A stretch of DNA of 7,929 bases from Clostridiales bacterium (GTDB taxonomy: Bacteria; Bacillota; Clostridia; Tissierellales; Sedimentibacteraceae): assembly GCA_003497505.1 (NCBI GenBank), contig DNNV01000070.1, forward strand, positions 1 to 7,929, written 5' to 3'. The position numbers and the translations under genes are program-made. Below, piece by piece: positions 1 to 4,993 of this stretch. Below the pieces are notes generated by a model. The model was not told the DNA's origin. It searched no databases and saw only the letters and a program-made list of their open reading frames with translations. Position 1 is the stretch's first letter; each line of letters begins with the position of its first letter.

Positions 1-321
1 TAGATAATCGTCACTTAAAATATCCGGATTTTTGATTACTATGTTGCATGCTGCACGGATGCGGTCTTCAATAACGCCGTTTAGCACGACTTCTGCCGCC
101 TCATTGGATTTAAGTCGTTCAACAAACTGCTGCGCAATATGGAAGCCGTGAGTTCTCATAGTATTAAGAAGGCTTTCTTTTGTGAAGTAAGAGGAGAGGC
201 CGGCAATTGTTAATACGGCCATGAATACAACCAAAAGAGGAAGATACAGTATTTTAGCTCTAAATGAAAGGGATTTTTTGTACAGTGCACTTAATATGCC
301 TGAATGATTTCTTTCGTTCAT
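1..321 (-). CDS. Membrane sensor N-terminus, probably a methyl-accepting chemotaxis protein (partial)
   Basis: Reading the minus strand from an ATG at 321-319 gives 107 codons with no stop up to the window edge, so the C-terminal part is missing. The protein starts with a short basic cytoplasmic segment (NHSGILSALYKKSLSFRAK). A hydrophobic stretch at about residues 24-44 (ILYLPLLVVFMAVLTIAGLSS) is a likely transmembrane helix or uncleaved signal anchor. An amphipathic extracellular region follows, including HIAQQFVERLKSNEAAEVV. This architecture is typical of chemotaxis receptors and of sensor histidine kinases; the signalling domain that would decide lies outside the window. A ribosome binding site AAGGCGGT (complement of 326-333) sits 4 nt before the ATG. 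The gene is divergent from the short-chain dehydrogenase and probably unrelated to the acetoin genes. The reading frame is certain; the receptor assignment is inference from N-terminal topology. Confidence 0.6.
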   Translation of the reverse strand, partial: MNERNHSGILSALYKKSLSFRAKILYLPLLVVFMAVLTIAGLSSYFTKESLLNTMRTHGFHIAQQFVERLKSNEAAEVVLNGVIEDRIRAACNIVIKNPDILSDDYL

Positions 322-355
322 ATTTACCGCCTTATATTTTCAGTAATAATTAGTT

Positions 356-368
356 GCGATATTATCGC
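356..368. promoter_or_regulatory. 13-bp palindrome, possible operator in the divergent gap
   Basis: The sequence GCGATA-t-TATCGC is a perfect inverted repeat with 6-bp arms around one base. It lies 35 bp upstream of the minus-strand sensor ATG, where a repressor site or promoter would sit. Read on the minus strand, 369-362 is GGCGATAA, one base from the -10 element of flagellar/chemotaxis sigma factor promoters (GCCGATAA). The matching -35 position, 15 nt upstream, reads CAAG rather than TAAA, so the promoter call is weak. Confidence 0.3.
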
Positions 369-512
369 CAAAACAAAGCCAATGCTTGTAGCAGCAGCAA
401 TAAAGATTGTACTATATGTATCGTCACAGAAGATAATTTGATTAATAAAAATGTATAATAATTTGTAAAATTAAAAAATAAACATCAGACAGCTCAGAGC
501 TTTATTGTTGTT

Positions 513-537
513 AAAAAAAGTTTGCCAAAAAAAGTTT
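513..537 (+). repeat. Tandem 11-bp direct repeat (AAAAAAAGTTT, twice)
   Basis: AAAAAAAGTTT occurs at 513-523 and again at 527-537, separated by GCC, giving a 14-bp period. It lies directly upstream of the candidate -10 box of the downstream dehydrogenase gene and covers its expected -35 region. It could be a regulator binding site, an A-tract that bends DNA, or chance in AT-rich DNA. Confidence 0.5.
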
Positions 538-554
538 ATCTTTGTGATTTTGGG

Positions 555-560
555 TATAAT
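555..560 (+). promoter_or_regulatory. Candidate -10 box for the dehydrogenase gene
   Basis: TATAAT at 555-560 is an exact match to the housekeeping -10 element and lies 49 bp before the ATG at 610. No good -35 is seen 16-18 bp upstream, where the sequence is the A-tract repeat (about 531-538). The promoter is therefore weak, activator-dependent or only apparent. A transcript would start near 567 with a leader of about 43 nt. Confidence 0.4.
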
Positions 561-609
561 TATATCAATAAAGACTACTTTATATCTTAGTGAAAAGGAG
601 AATTGAAAT

Positions 610-1377
610 ATGAGTGATTTATTTAGCTTAAAGGGAAAAGTTGCACTGGTAACGGGAGCGTCATCAGGCTTAGGAGTACAATTTGCAACAGCGCTTGCAA
701 GAGAAGGTGCGGATGTTGCTATAGTTGCCAGAAGAGTGGAAAGATTAAACGATGTAAAGAATGAGCTGGAGAAATTCGGAGTGAGAATTCTGCCTGTTCA
801 ATGTGACGTAACGGATGTGGAGCAGGTAAAAAAGGCCGTCGCTGAGGTTAAGGAGCATTTTGGAAGGATTGATATTCTTGTTAATAATGCCGGAATAGGA
901 TTTGCTGCACCTGCGGAAGAGCAGACCGACGAACAGTGGAATAAAATGATAGGGCTTAATCTCAATGCTGTTTACTTCGTTGCCAGAGAAGTGGGTAAAG
1001 TAATGGTAGAGCAGAAATACGGGAAAATAATAAACTTAGGTTCAATTCACAGTACAGTTGCAATGAATGCTTTTCCGGTATCTGCGTACATGACTGCAAA
1101 AGGCGGAGTTATGGCTATGAGCAAGGCTCTGGCAGTTGAGTGGGCTAAATACAACATTACGGTAAATACAATTGGGCCTTCATACTTTGAAAGTGAGATG
1201 ACATCAGCCATTGTATCAGACCCGTCATTCCAGTCCATATTACAGGCTTACTGTCCAATGGGAAGAGTGGGTAGAAAGGGAGAGCTTGACGGAGCAGTAG
1301 TATATTTCGCTTCGGATGCTTCGAGCTTCACCACAGGACAGTATCTTGCAATAGACGGAGGCTGGACTGCAATCTAA
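610..1377 (+). CDS. Short-chain dehydrogenase/reductase (SDR), classical type
   Basis: This 255-aa protein has the usual length of a classical SDR, a soluble NAD(P)-dependent oxidoreductase. The cofactor motif TGASSGLG is at residues 15-22, the acidic residue D66 follows the third beta strand (CDV), and NNAG is at 92-95. The catalytic tetrad is visible as N117, S145, Y160 and K164 (YMTAK). The C-terminal IDGGW is typical of gluconate 5-dehydrogenase/KduD-like and 3-oxoacyl-ACP-reductase-like SDRs. The second beta strand ends in ARR (40-42) rather than Asp, which suggests NADP(H) preference. The start has AAGGAG (595-600) 9 nt before the ATG. The gene stands alone between its own candidate promoter and a terminator. 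Its nearness to acetoin genes raises diacetyl/acetoin reductase as a possibility, but overall it looks closer to the sugar-acid branch. Substrate is not determinable. Confidence 0.93.
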   Translation: MSDLFSLKGKVALVTGASSGLGVQFATALAREGADVAIVARRVERLNDVKNELEKFGVRILPVQCDVTDVEQVKKAVAEVKEHFGRIDILVNNAGIGFAAPAEEQTDEQWNKMIGLNLNAVYFVAREVGKVMVEQKYGKIINLGSIHSTVAMNAFPVSAYMTAKGGVMAMSKALAVEWAKYNITVNTIGPSYFESEMTSAIVSDPSFQSILQAYCPMGRVGRKGELDGAVVYFASDASSFTTGQYLAIDGGWTAI

Positions 1378-1393
1378 ATTAAATAAGGTTAAA

Positions 1394-1437
1394 AGGCTAG
1401 CGCATATCGGTATGAGGCGTCAGCCTCTTATTTTTTT
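1394..1437 (+). terminator. Rho-independent terminator after the SDR gene
   Basis: Two nested stems can form ahead of a T-run. AGGCT-ag-CGC (1394-1403) pairs with GCG-tc-AGCCT (1417-1426), apart from a 2-nt internal mismatch. A shorter perfect stem GAGGC (1414-1418)/GCCTC (1423-1427) has the loop GTCA. Both are followed by TTATTTTTTT (1428-1437). The position, 17 bp past the stop codon, fits an intrinsic terminator that isolates the SDR gene from those downstream. Confidence 0.8.
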
Positions 1438-1449
1438 AGGAATTTTTTA

Positions 1450-1478
1450 TTGTTTGTTTGATTTTTATAGTGTATCAT
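1450..1478 (+). promoter_or_regulatory. Candidate promoter for the PQ-loop/nitroreductase pair
   Basis: TTGTTT (1450-1455) and TATCAT (1473-1478) are separated by 17 bp and match the housekeeping -35 (3 of 6) and -10 (5 of 6). They lie just past the terminator and 40 bp before the chosen start at 1518. A second TATAAT at 1491-1496 has no good -35 partner. Upstream termination makes a promoter here necessary, but which box is used is uncertain. Confidence 0.35.
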
Positions 1479-1517
1479 AAGGTAACGATATATAATAATT
1501 GCGATGATGGTGAGATT

Positions 1518-1805
1518 ATGTTTTTTGATTTTTTACAGCTTTTGGGCGGTATAATGCTATCTGTGGGACAGGTGCCTCAGATTATGCAGATAATGAGGAC
1601 TAAATCTGCAAAGGATTTGAATTTGAAGACATATGTTATGATGGTTACAGGTATTTCATTTATGGAGGCCTATGCAATCAATCTTGTGGTGCATGGTGCA
1701 GGTGGAGCATTTCTTGTTACAAATACAATTTCTTTGATTGCTTCATCAATTATGCTATTTTTAATTTTGAAATATGGGCGGAATAAAGATTTTGTGGAGA
1801 AATAA
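1518..1805 (+). CDS. SemiSWEET-type PQ-loop small membrane protein
   Basis: The predicted product is a 95-aa integral membrane protein with three hydrophobic helices at about residues 5-23, 38-57 and 64-84. The PQ motif lies at residues 20-21 within SVGQVPQIMQIMRTKS. One three-helix PQ-loop bundle of this length is the bacterial SemiSWEET architecture, which works as a homodimer and in characterised members moves sugars such as sucrose or glucose. The ATG at 1518 is chosen because GGTGAG (1509-1514) precedes it by 3 nt. The frame is open back to a TTG at 1458, but that start has no ribosome binding site and would add a polar 20-residue leader that overlaps the candidate promoter. The stop lies 3 nt before the nitroreductase start, so the two are probably translated from one message. 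The real substrate is unknown. Confidence 0.8.
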   Translation: MFFDFLQLLGGIMLSVGQVPQIMQIMRTKSAKDLNLKTYVMMVTGISFMEAYAINLVVHGAGGAFLVTNTISLIASSIMLFLILKYGRNKDFVEK

Positions 1806-1808
1806 GCT

Positions 1809-2339
1809 ATGGAATTTGGAATGACTGATTTAATAAAGCAAAGAAGAAGTATAAGAATATTTGGGGATGAAAAGCTATCTAAAGAAGATATTGTGAACAT
1901 ACTAAAGGCAGGGCTTCTGGCGCCGTCGTCAAAAAACAAAAAGCCGGTGAAATTTGTAGTGGTTGAAAACAGGGATGATTTAGATAAGCTGAGAAGCTGC
2001 AAGGAGAAAGGCGCGGATGCTCTTTATACGGCAGCTTGCGCAATAGCTGTAATAGCCGACAGTCAGAAAAGTGATGTGTGGATTGAGGATGCATCTGTTG
2101 CGGCATCATATATGCAGCTTAAGGCGGAAGAGCTGGACATAGGCTCCGTTTGGATACAGATGAGAAAACGAAGCAATGGCTTCAGTGATTCGGAAACTGA
2201 GGTTAGAAAGGTGCTGAACATACCTGATAACTACGGTGTGCTATGTATATTGGCGCTGGGATATAAGGATGAGAGCAGAAAGCCATACGAAGAAAGCGAT
2301 ATTGATTATTCAAGGATTTGTTTTGATAAATATCAATAA
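1809..2339 (+). CDS. Nitroreductase-family FMN oxidoreductase
   Basis: This 176-aa protein shows the pattern of the small nitroreductase fold, an FMN enzyme that usually acts as a dimer with NAD(P)H. QRRSIRIF (residues 11-18) supplies the Arg-Arg-Ser FMN-phosphate contact. APSSKNKKP (39-47) is the conserved loop usually seen as APSxxNxQP. The helix with SVAASYMQLKAEELDIGSVW (about 96-115) and the late GY (151-152) are also typical. The length is at the short end of the family. TGGAGA (1795-1800) serves as ribosome binding site for the ATG at 1809; a second ATG four codons in (1821) cannot be excluded. The gene follows the PQ-loop gene by 3 nt and precedes acoR by 63 nt with no terminator seen, so read-through into acoR is possible. 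The physiological electron acceptor is unknown. Confidence 0.85.
   Translation: MEFGMTDLIKQRRSIRIFGDEKLSKEDIVNILKAGLLAPSSKNKKPVKFVVVENRDDLDKLRSCKEKGADALYTAACAIAVIADSQKSDVWIEDASVAASYMQLKAEELDIGSVWIQMRKRSNGFSDSETEVRKVLNIPDNYGVLCILALGYKDESRKPYEESDIDYSRICFDKYQ
2323..2336. repeat. Short inverted repeat at the nitroreductase 3' end
   Basis: TTGATA-aa-TATCAA is a perfect 6-bp inverted repeat spanning the last codons of the nitroreductase gene, 67 bp before the acoR start. It has no T-run and is not a terminator. It could be part of a binding site for acoR expression, or chance in AT-rich coding DNA. Confidence 0.25.
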
Positions 2340-2365
2340 TTAATCTGAACATAAAAGATGTTGCA

Positions 2366-2381
2366 AAAATGAAAACATTTT
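2366..2381. promoter_or_regulatory. Inverted repeat just upstream of the acoR ribosome binding site
   Basis: AAAATG-aaaa-CATTTT is a perfect 6-bp inverted repeat with a 4-nt spacer, ending 2 bp before the acoR Shine-Dalgarno (AAAGGAG, 2384-2390). As DNA it could be an operator; as RNA it could form a weak hairpin. The function is inferred only from position. Confidence 0.3.
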
Positions 2382-2402
2382 CTAAAGGAGAGGAAGTGGA
2401 GT

Positions 2403-4331
2403 ATGCTAAATGAAATGAAAGAAAGATGGACAGCATATATAAATAATGACATAACTTCGTCGGAAATCAAACCATACATATTGGAGTCATGGGAAAGATG
2501 CAGGAAAATGGATGTGAATCATTTATCCGGGTACGGAAGCAAGGTAAGTGCTTCTGAGCTGGAGAAAAGCATTTTAAAAAGGCAGGAGCTTATAAAGCTT
2601 TCAAGACCTATTATGGAAAATGTTTTTGAAATGGTCAAAAGTACAAACTACAGCGTTGTTTTGACTGATGAAAAAGGCATCATCATAGATCTGATAATAA
2701 ACAATGATATAATGGATTTCCACAGCACATTGAATTTTGTAAAAGGAACACTATGGAATGAAAAAAGTGTGGGAACAAATGCTATCGGCACATGCCTTGC
2801 AACTGATAAACCGGTGCAGGTAATAGGTGCTGAGCATTATTGTGAGTATCATCACAGATGGACATGTTCGGCGGCTCCCATACACAACAGCAAGGGAGAA
2901 ATTATCGGGAGCTTTGATATATCAGGACGAGCGGAAGATGTACAGGCTCACACATTCGGAATAGCTGCTTCAAGTGCCAACAGAATTGAAAAGCAGCTTA
3001 TTATTTCAGAATCGTACAATCTTATGGATACAACCTTTGACTCAATACTTGATGGCATTATTGTAATAGATAACGATTTTAAGATTGTAAAAATGAACAA
3101 CAAAATACCAAAGCTTTTTAAAATTGAGGAAAAGGATGTCCTTGATATAGATATTTCAAAAACATTGAAAGGCATAGATGTTGAAAAAAATATTTTTATG
3201 AGGAAGAAAAAGATGGGATATTCTGATCTTACTATCCCGTTTGGTAATAAAAAAATAGAGTGCTCCCTCAGCATTTCTCCGCTATTTGAAGGAGATGATG
3301 TTACAGGAGCTGTTATAGTATTGAGGGAGTCAAAGCATGTAATCAAAGAGGTAAGCAAGCTTGCAGGGTTTAAGGCAAACTACACCTTTGACAGCATCAT
3401 TACCGACAATGACAAAATGCGTGAACTTGTGAATATGGCAAAAAAGATTTCCAGGACCGACTGCGCTGTATTGATAGAAGGAGAAAGTGGAGTTGGAAAG
3501 GAATTGTATGCTCAGTCAATTCACAATGAAAGCCACAGGAGAAACGGACCGTTTATAGCCATAAACTGCTCGGCAATTCCGAAGGAGCTATTTGAAAGTG
3601 AACTGTTCGGTTATGAAAGCGGTTCATTTACTGGTGCCATGAAGGGCGGCAGGCCGGGAAAATTTGAGCTTGCCAGCGGTGGTACAATTTTTCTTGACGA
3701 AATAGGGGAAGTTCCTCTGGAGGTGCAGCCCAAGCTTTTAAGGGTGCTGGATAACAATAAAATCGTAAGGATTGGAGGGACATATGAAAGACCTCTGGAT
3801 GTGAGGGTTATTTCAGCAACAAACAGAAATTTGATTGAGGAAGTGACTAAAGGCTCCTTCAGGCAGGATTTGTATTTCAGGCTTAATGTGATAAATCTAA
3901 GGATACCGCCTCTGAGAAACAGAAGGGAAGACATACTGAAGCTTGCCAAATATTTCCTGAAAAGCCTGAATGAAGAAAACAACGGTGTGCATAAGTTTTT
4001 CAGCCACAAGTTTGAAAACAGACTTATGGAGCATGAGTGGACAGGAAATGTAAGGGAGCTTAAAAATATTATCCAGCGAGCGTACTATATGTCCGAGGAG
4101 GAAGAAATTAAGGGTGTACCCCTACACAGCAAGGATATGAAGCAAGTAGAGGAAAAAGCCACGCTTAATCTCAAGGATGTGGAAAGAGAAAGTATAGTCC
4201 GTGCTTTGATGTTTAATGACAGGAATGTTTTAAAGGCAGCCAGGGACTTAAACATAAGCAAGGCCACCATTTACAGGAAAATAAAGGCTTATTCCATAGA
4301 TTTGAATAATTTTGAAAAACTTGTTCAATAG
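2403..4331 (+). CDS. acoR: Sigma-54-dependent transcriptional activator, AcoR type
   Basis: This 642-aa protein has the full architecture of AcoR, the enhancer-binding activator of acetoin catabolism. An N-terminal GAF-like region covers roughly residues 66-200, with KGTLWNEKSVGTNAIGTCLA (114-133) as the typical AcoR-family signature. A PAS domain follows at about 205-310. The AAA+ domain (about 330-560) has Walker A GESGVGKE (360-367), the sigma-54 contact loop as GSFTGA (407-412, Ser for the usual Ala), Walker B GGTIFLDEIGE (426-436), SATNR (471-475) and the arginine region FRQDLYFRL (486-494). A Fis-type helix-turn-helix lies at about 605-632 (AARDLNISKATIYRKIKAY). AAAGGAG (2384-2390) precedes the ATG at 2403. 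The gene is followed by a strong terminator and then by a sigma-54 promoter in front of the aco genes, its evident target. The ligand is presumably acetoin, by family analogy. Confidence 0.93.
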   Translation: MLNEMKERWTAYINNDITSSEIKPYILESWERCRKMDVNHLSGYGSKVSASELEKSILKRQELIKLSRPIMENVFEMVKSTNYSVVLTDEKGIIIDLIINNDIMDFHSTLNFVKGTLWNEKSVGTNAIGTCLATDKPVQVIGAEHYCEYHHRWTCSAAPIHNSKGEIIGSFDISGRAEDVQAHTFGIAASSANRIEKQLIISESYNLMDTTFDSILDGIIVIDNDFKIVKMNNKIPKLFKIEEKDVLDIDISKTLKGIDVEKNIFMRKKKMGYSDLTIPFGNKKIECSLSISPLFEGDDVTGAVIVLRESKHVIKEVSKLAGFKANYTFDSIITDNDKMRELVNMAKKISRTDCAVLIEGESGVGKELYAQSIHNESHRRNGPFIAINCSAIPKELFESELFGYESGSFTGAMKGGRPGKFELASGGTIFLDEIGEVPLEVQPKLLRVLDNNKIVRIGGTYERPLDVRVISATNRNLIEEVTKGSFRQDLYFRLNVINLRIPPLRNRREDILKLAKYFLKSLNEENNGVHKFFSHKFENRLMEHEWTGNVRELKNIIQRAYYMSEEEEIKGVPLHSKDMKQVEEKATLNLKDVERESIVRALMFNDRNVLKAARDLNISKATIYRKIKAYSIDLNNFEKLVQ

Positions 4332-4336
4332 TGATT

Positions 4337-4472
4337 AGTATCAAAATGAGACTGTAAGGGAAAATGTTTTATATGTGATATTGAGAATGCAATCTCGCAG
4401 TTTTGCCAATAAATTTTTAAAAAGTGTCTCATCCATAGTATCGATGTGAGAAAATAGTCTCACATTGATACT
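4337..4472. repeat. 136-bp stretch bounded by 17-bp inverted repeats
   Basis: The left end AGTATCAAAATGAGACT (4337-4353) and the reverse complement of the right end (4456-4472; AGTATCAATGTGAGACT) agree at 15 of 17 positions. A third related copy, AGTATCGATGTGAGA, lies inside at 4437-4451 in the same orientation as the left end. GTCTCAT (4426-4432) also pairs with ATGAGAC (4346-4352). No ORF is present. The arrangement resembles a short transposable element of MITE type. It could equally be a set of activator half-sites upstream of the sigma-54 promoter. No convincing target-site duplication is seen: the left flank reads GATT and the right flank TTTT. Confidence 0.6.
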
Positions 4473-4477
4473 TTTTT
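4437..4477 (+). terminator. Rho-independent terminator after acoR
   Basis: AGTATCGATGTGAG (4437-4450) pairs with CTCACATTGATACT (4459-4472) in a 14-bp stem with one G-U wobble and an 8-nt loop, followed by six T residues (4472-4477). This is the strongest intrinsic terminator in the window. It separates acoR transcription from the aco operon. Its DNA palindrome lies about 95-130 bp upstream of the -24 box, a distance usual for enhancer sites, so a second role is possible. Confidence 0.85.
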
Positions 4478-4566
4478 ATTGCGAAATATATGCTAAATAA
4501 ATGCTCAGCTTTTGTAAAGAGCCTAGATTCCAACATTATTTACAGAGAACAAATTCTTGATTTTAT

Positions 4567-4582
4567 TGGCATGTATATTGCT
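4567..4582 (+). promoter_or_regulatory. Sigma-54 (-24/-12) promoter of the aco operon
   Basis: TGGCATG-TATA-TTGCT matches the consensus TGGCACG-N4-TTGCW with one mismatch. The essential GG (4568-4569) and GC (4580-4581) are separated by exactly 10 bp. Transcription should start near 4592-4593, giving a leader of about 15 nt before the first gene. It lies between the gene for a sigma-54 activator and that activator's expected target operon, which strongly supports the call. Any coding call that starts at 4557 would run through the promoter and is not credible. Confidence 0.9.
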
Positions 4583-4607
4583 TTATATATACTTAGTATC
4601 GGAGGTG

Positions 4608-4979
4608 GTGAAAACGAACAGGTTTATAATCGAATTCGGAATGGGAATTGATTTTCACGGACAGGATGTGACGAAAGCAGCTGTCAAGGCCGCGAAGGAT
4701 GCCATATCCAGAAGCTGTCTGGTGGGATTAAATGAGGTTTGCGGGTTTTCTCAGGACAATATTGATGAAGGCGTTTTTATCGAGGTTACCATTGCTGTTA
4801 CAAGACCGGAAGAGGTAGCCGCAGAAGATGTGGCAGAGTGCTTTCCGGTAGGTAGTGTTAAGGTGAAGGCTGTAGAAGGAGGTTTAAGAACAGAAGGTCT
4901 CTATTTCCCAGGTTTTGGGGATAATGATGATTCCATTGAAGTTGCTGTGGCATGTGTGAAGGTTGAAGTAAAAAAATGA
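4608..4979 (+). CDS. Lin0512-family protein of unknown function, first gene of the aco operon
   Basis: With the GTG start at 4608 the product has 123 aa and no signal peptide or membrane segment, so it is probably cytosolic. It belongs to the Lin0512 family, recognised by the invariant GxGxDxHG motif, here GMGIDFHG at residues 11-18, followed by QDVTKAAVKAAKDAI. The family is described as broadly distributed with unknown function. The conserved D15 and H17 could bind a metal or act in catalysis, which is speculation. The reading frame is open back to a TTG at 4557, but that region contains the sigma-54 promoter, so the upstream residues are an artefact. GGAGG (4601-4605) is unusually close to the GTG (2 nt); GTG 4605 is the only other sensible start nearby. 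The acoA start lies 14 nt after the stop, and co-transcription with acoA is very likely. Confidence 0.85.
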   Translation: MKTNRFIIEFGMGIDFHGQDVTKAAVKAAKDAISRSCLVGLNEVCGFSQDNIDEGVFIEVTIAVTRPEEVAAEDVAECFPVGSVKVKAVEGGLRTEGLYFPGFGDNDDSIEVAVACVKVEVKK

Positions 4980-4980
4980 T

Positions 4981-4986
4981 GGGAGG
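4981..4986 (+). promoter_or_regulatory. Ribosome binding site that fixes the acoA start
   Basis: GGGAGG at 4981-4986 sits 7 nt before the TTG at 4994. It lies downstream of the in-frame ATG at 4976, which overlaps the previous gene's stop and has no ribosome binding site of comparable quality. This selects TTG 4994 as the acoA start. Confidence 0.75.
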
Positions 4987-4993
4987 TAGTATT

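Noticed and set aside
610..1377. Naming the SDR gene as acetoin/diacetyl reductase (butanediol dehydrogenase)
   Set aside because: The sequence looks closer to gluconate 5-dehydrogenase/KduD-like SDRs, and it has its own terminator, so nearness to acoR is not enough.
1458..1517. 20-residue N-terminal extension of the PQ-loop protein
   Set aside because: It starts at TTG without a ribosome binding site, overlaps the candidate promoter and adds residues not expected in a SemiSWEET; ATG 1518 has GGTGAG before it.
2948..3358. 136-codon open frame on the minus strand inside acoR
   Set aside because: It is the antisense shadow of a well-supported gene with clear protein domains; no ribosome binding site or family resemblance was seen.
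3611..4009. 132-codon minus-strand open frame inside the acoR AAA+ domain
   Set aside because: Antisense shadow; the plus-strand frame carries the Walker B and arginine-finger motifs.
4332..4480. Riboswitch or CRISPR repeat in the acoR-aco gap
   Set aside because: The repeated units are in mixed orientation and irregularly spaced, there is no spacer array, and the downstream transcript begins after this region at the sigma-54 promoter.
4557..4607. Hydrophobic N-terminal leader (LLACILLYIYLV) on the Lin0512 protein, as if a signal peptide
   Set aside because: The codons overlap the sigma-54 promoter and precede the predicted transcript start, so they are not translated from the operon message.
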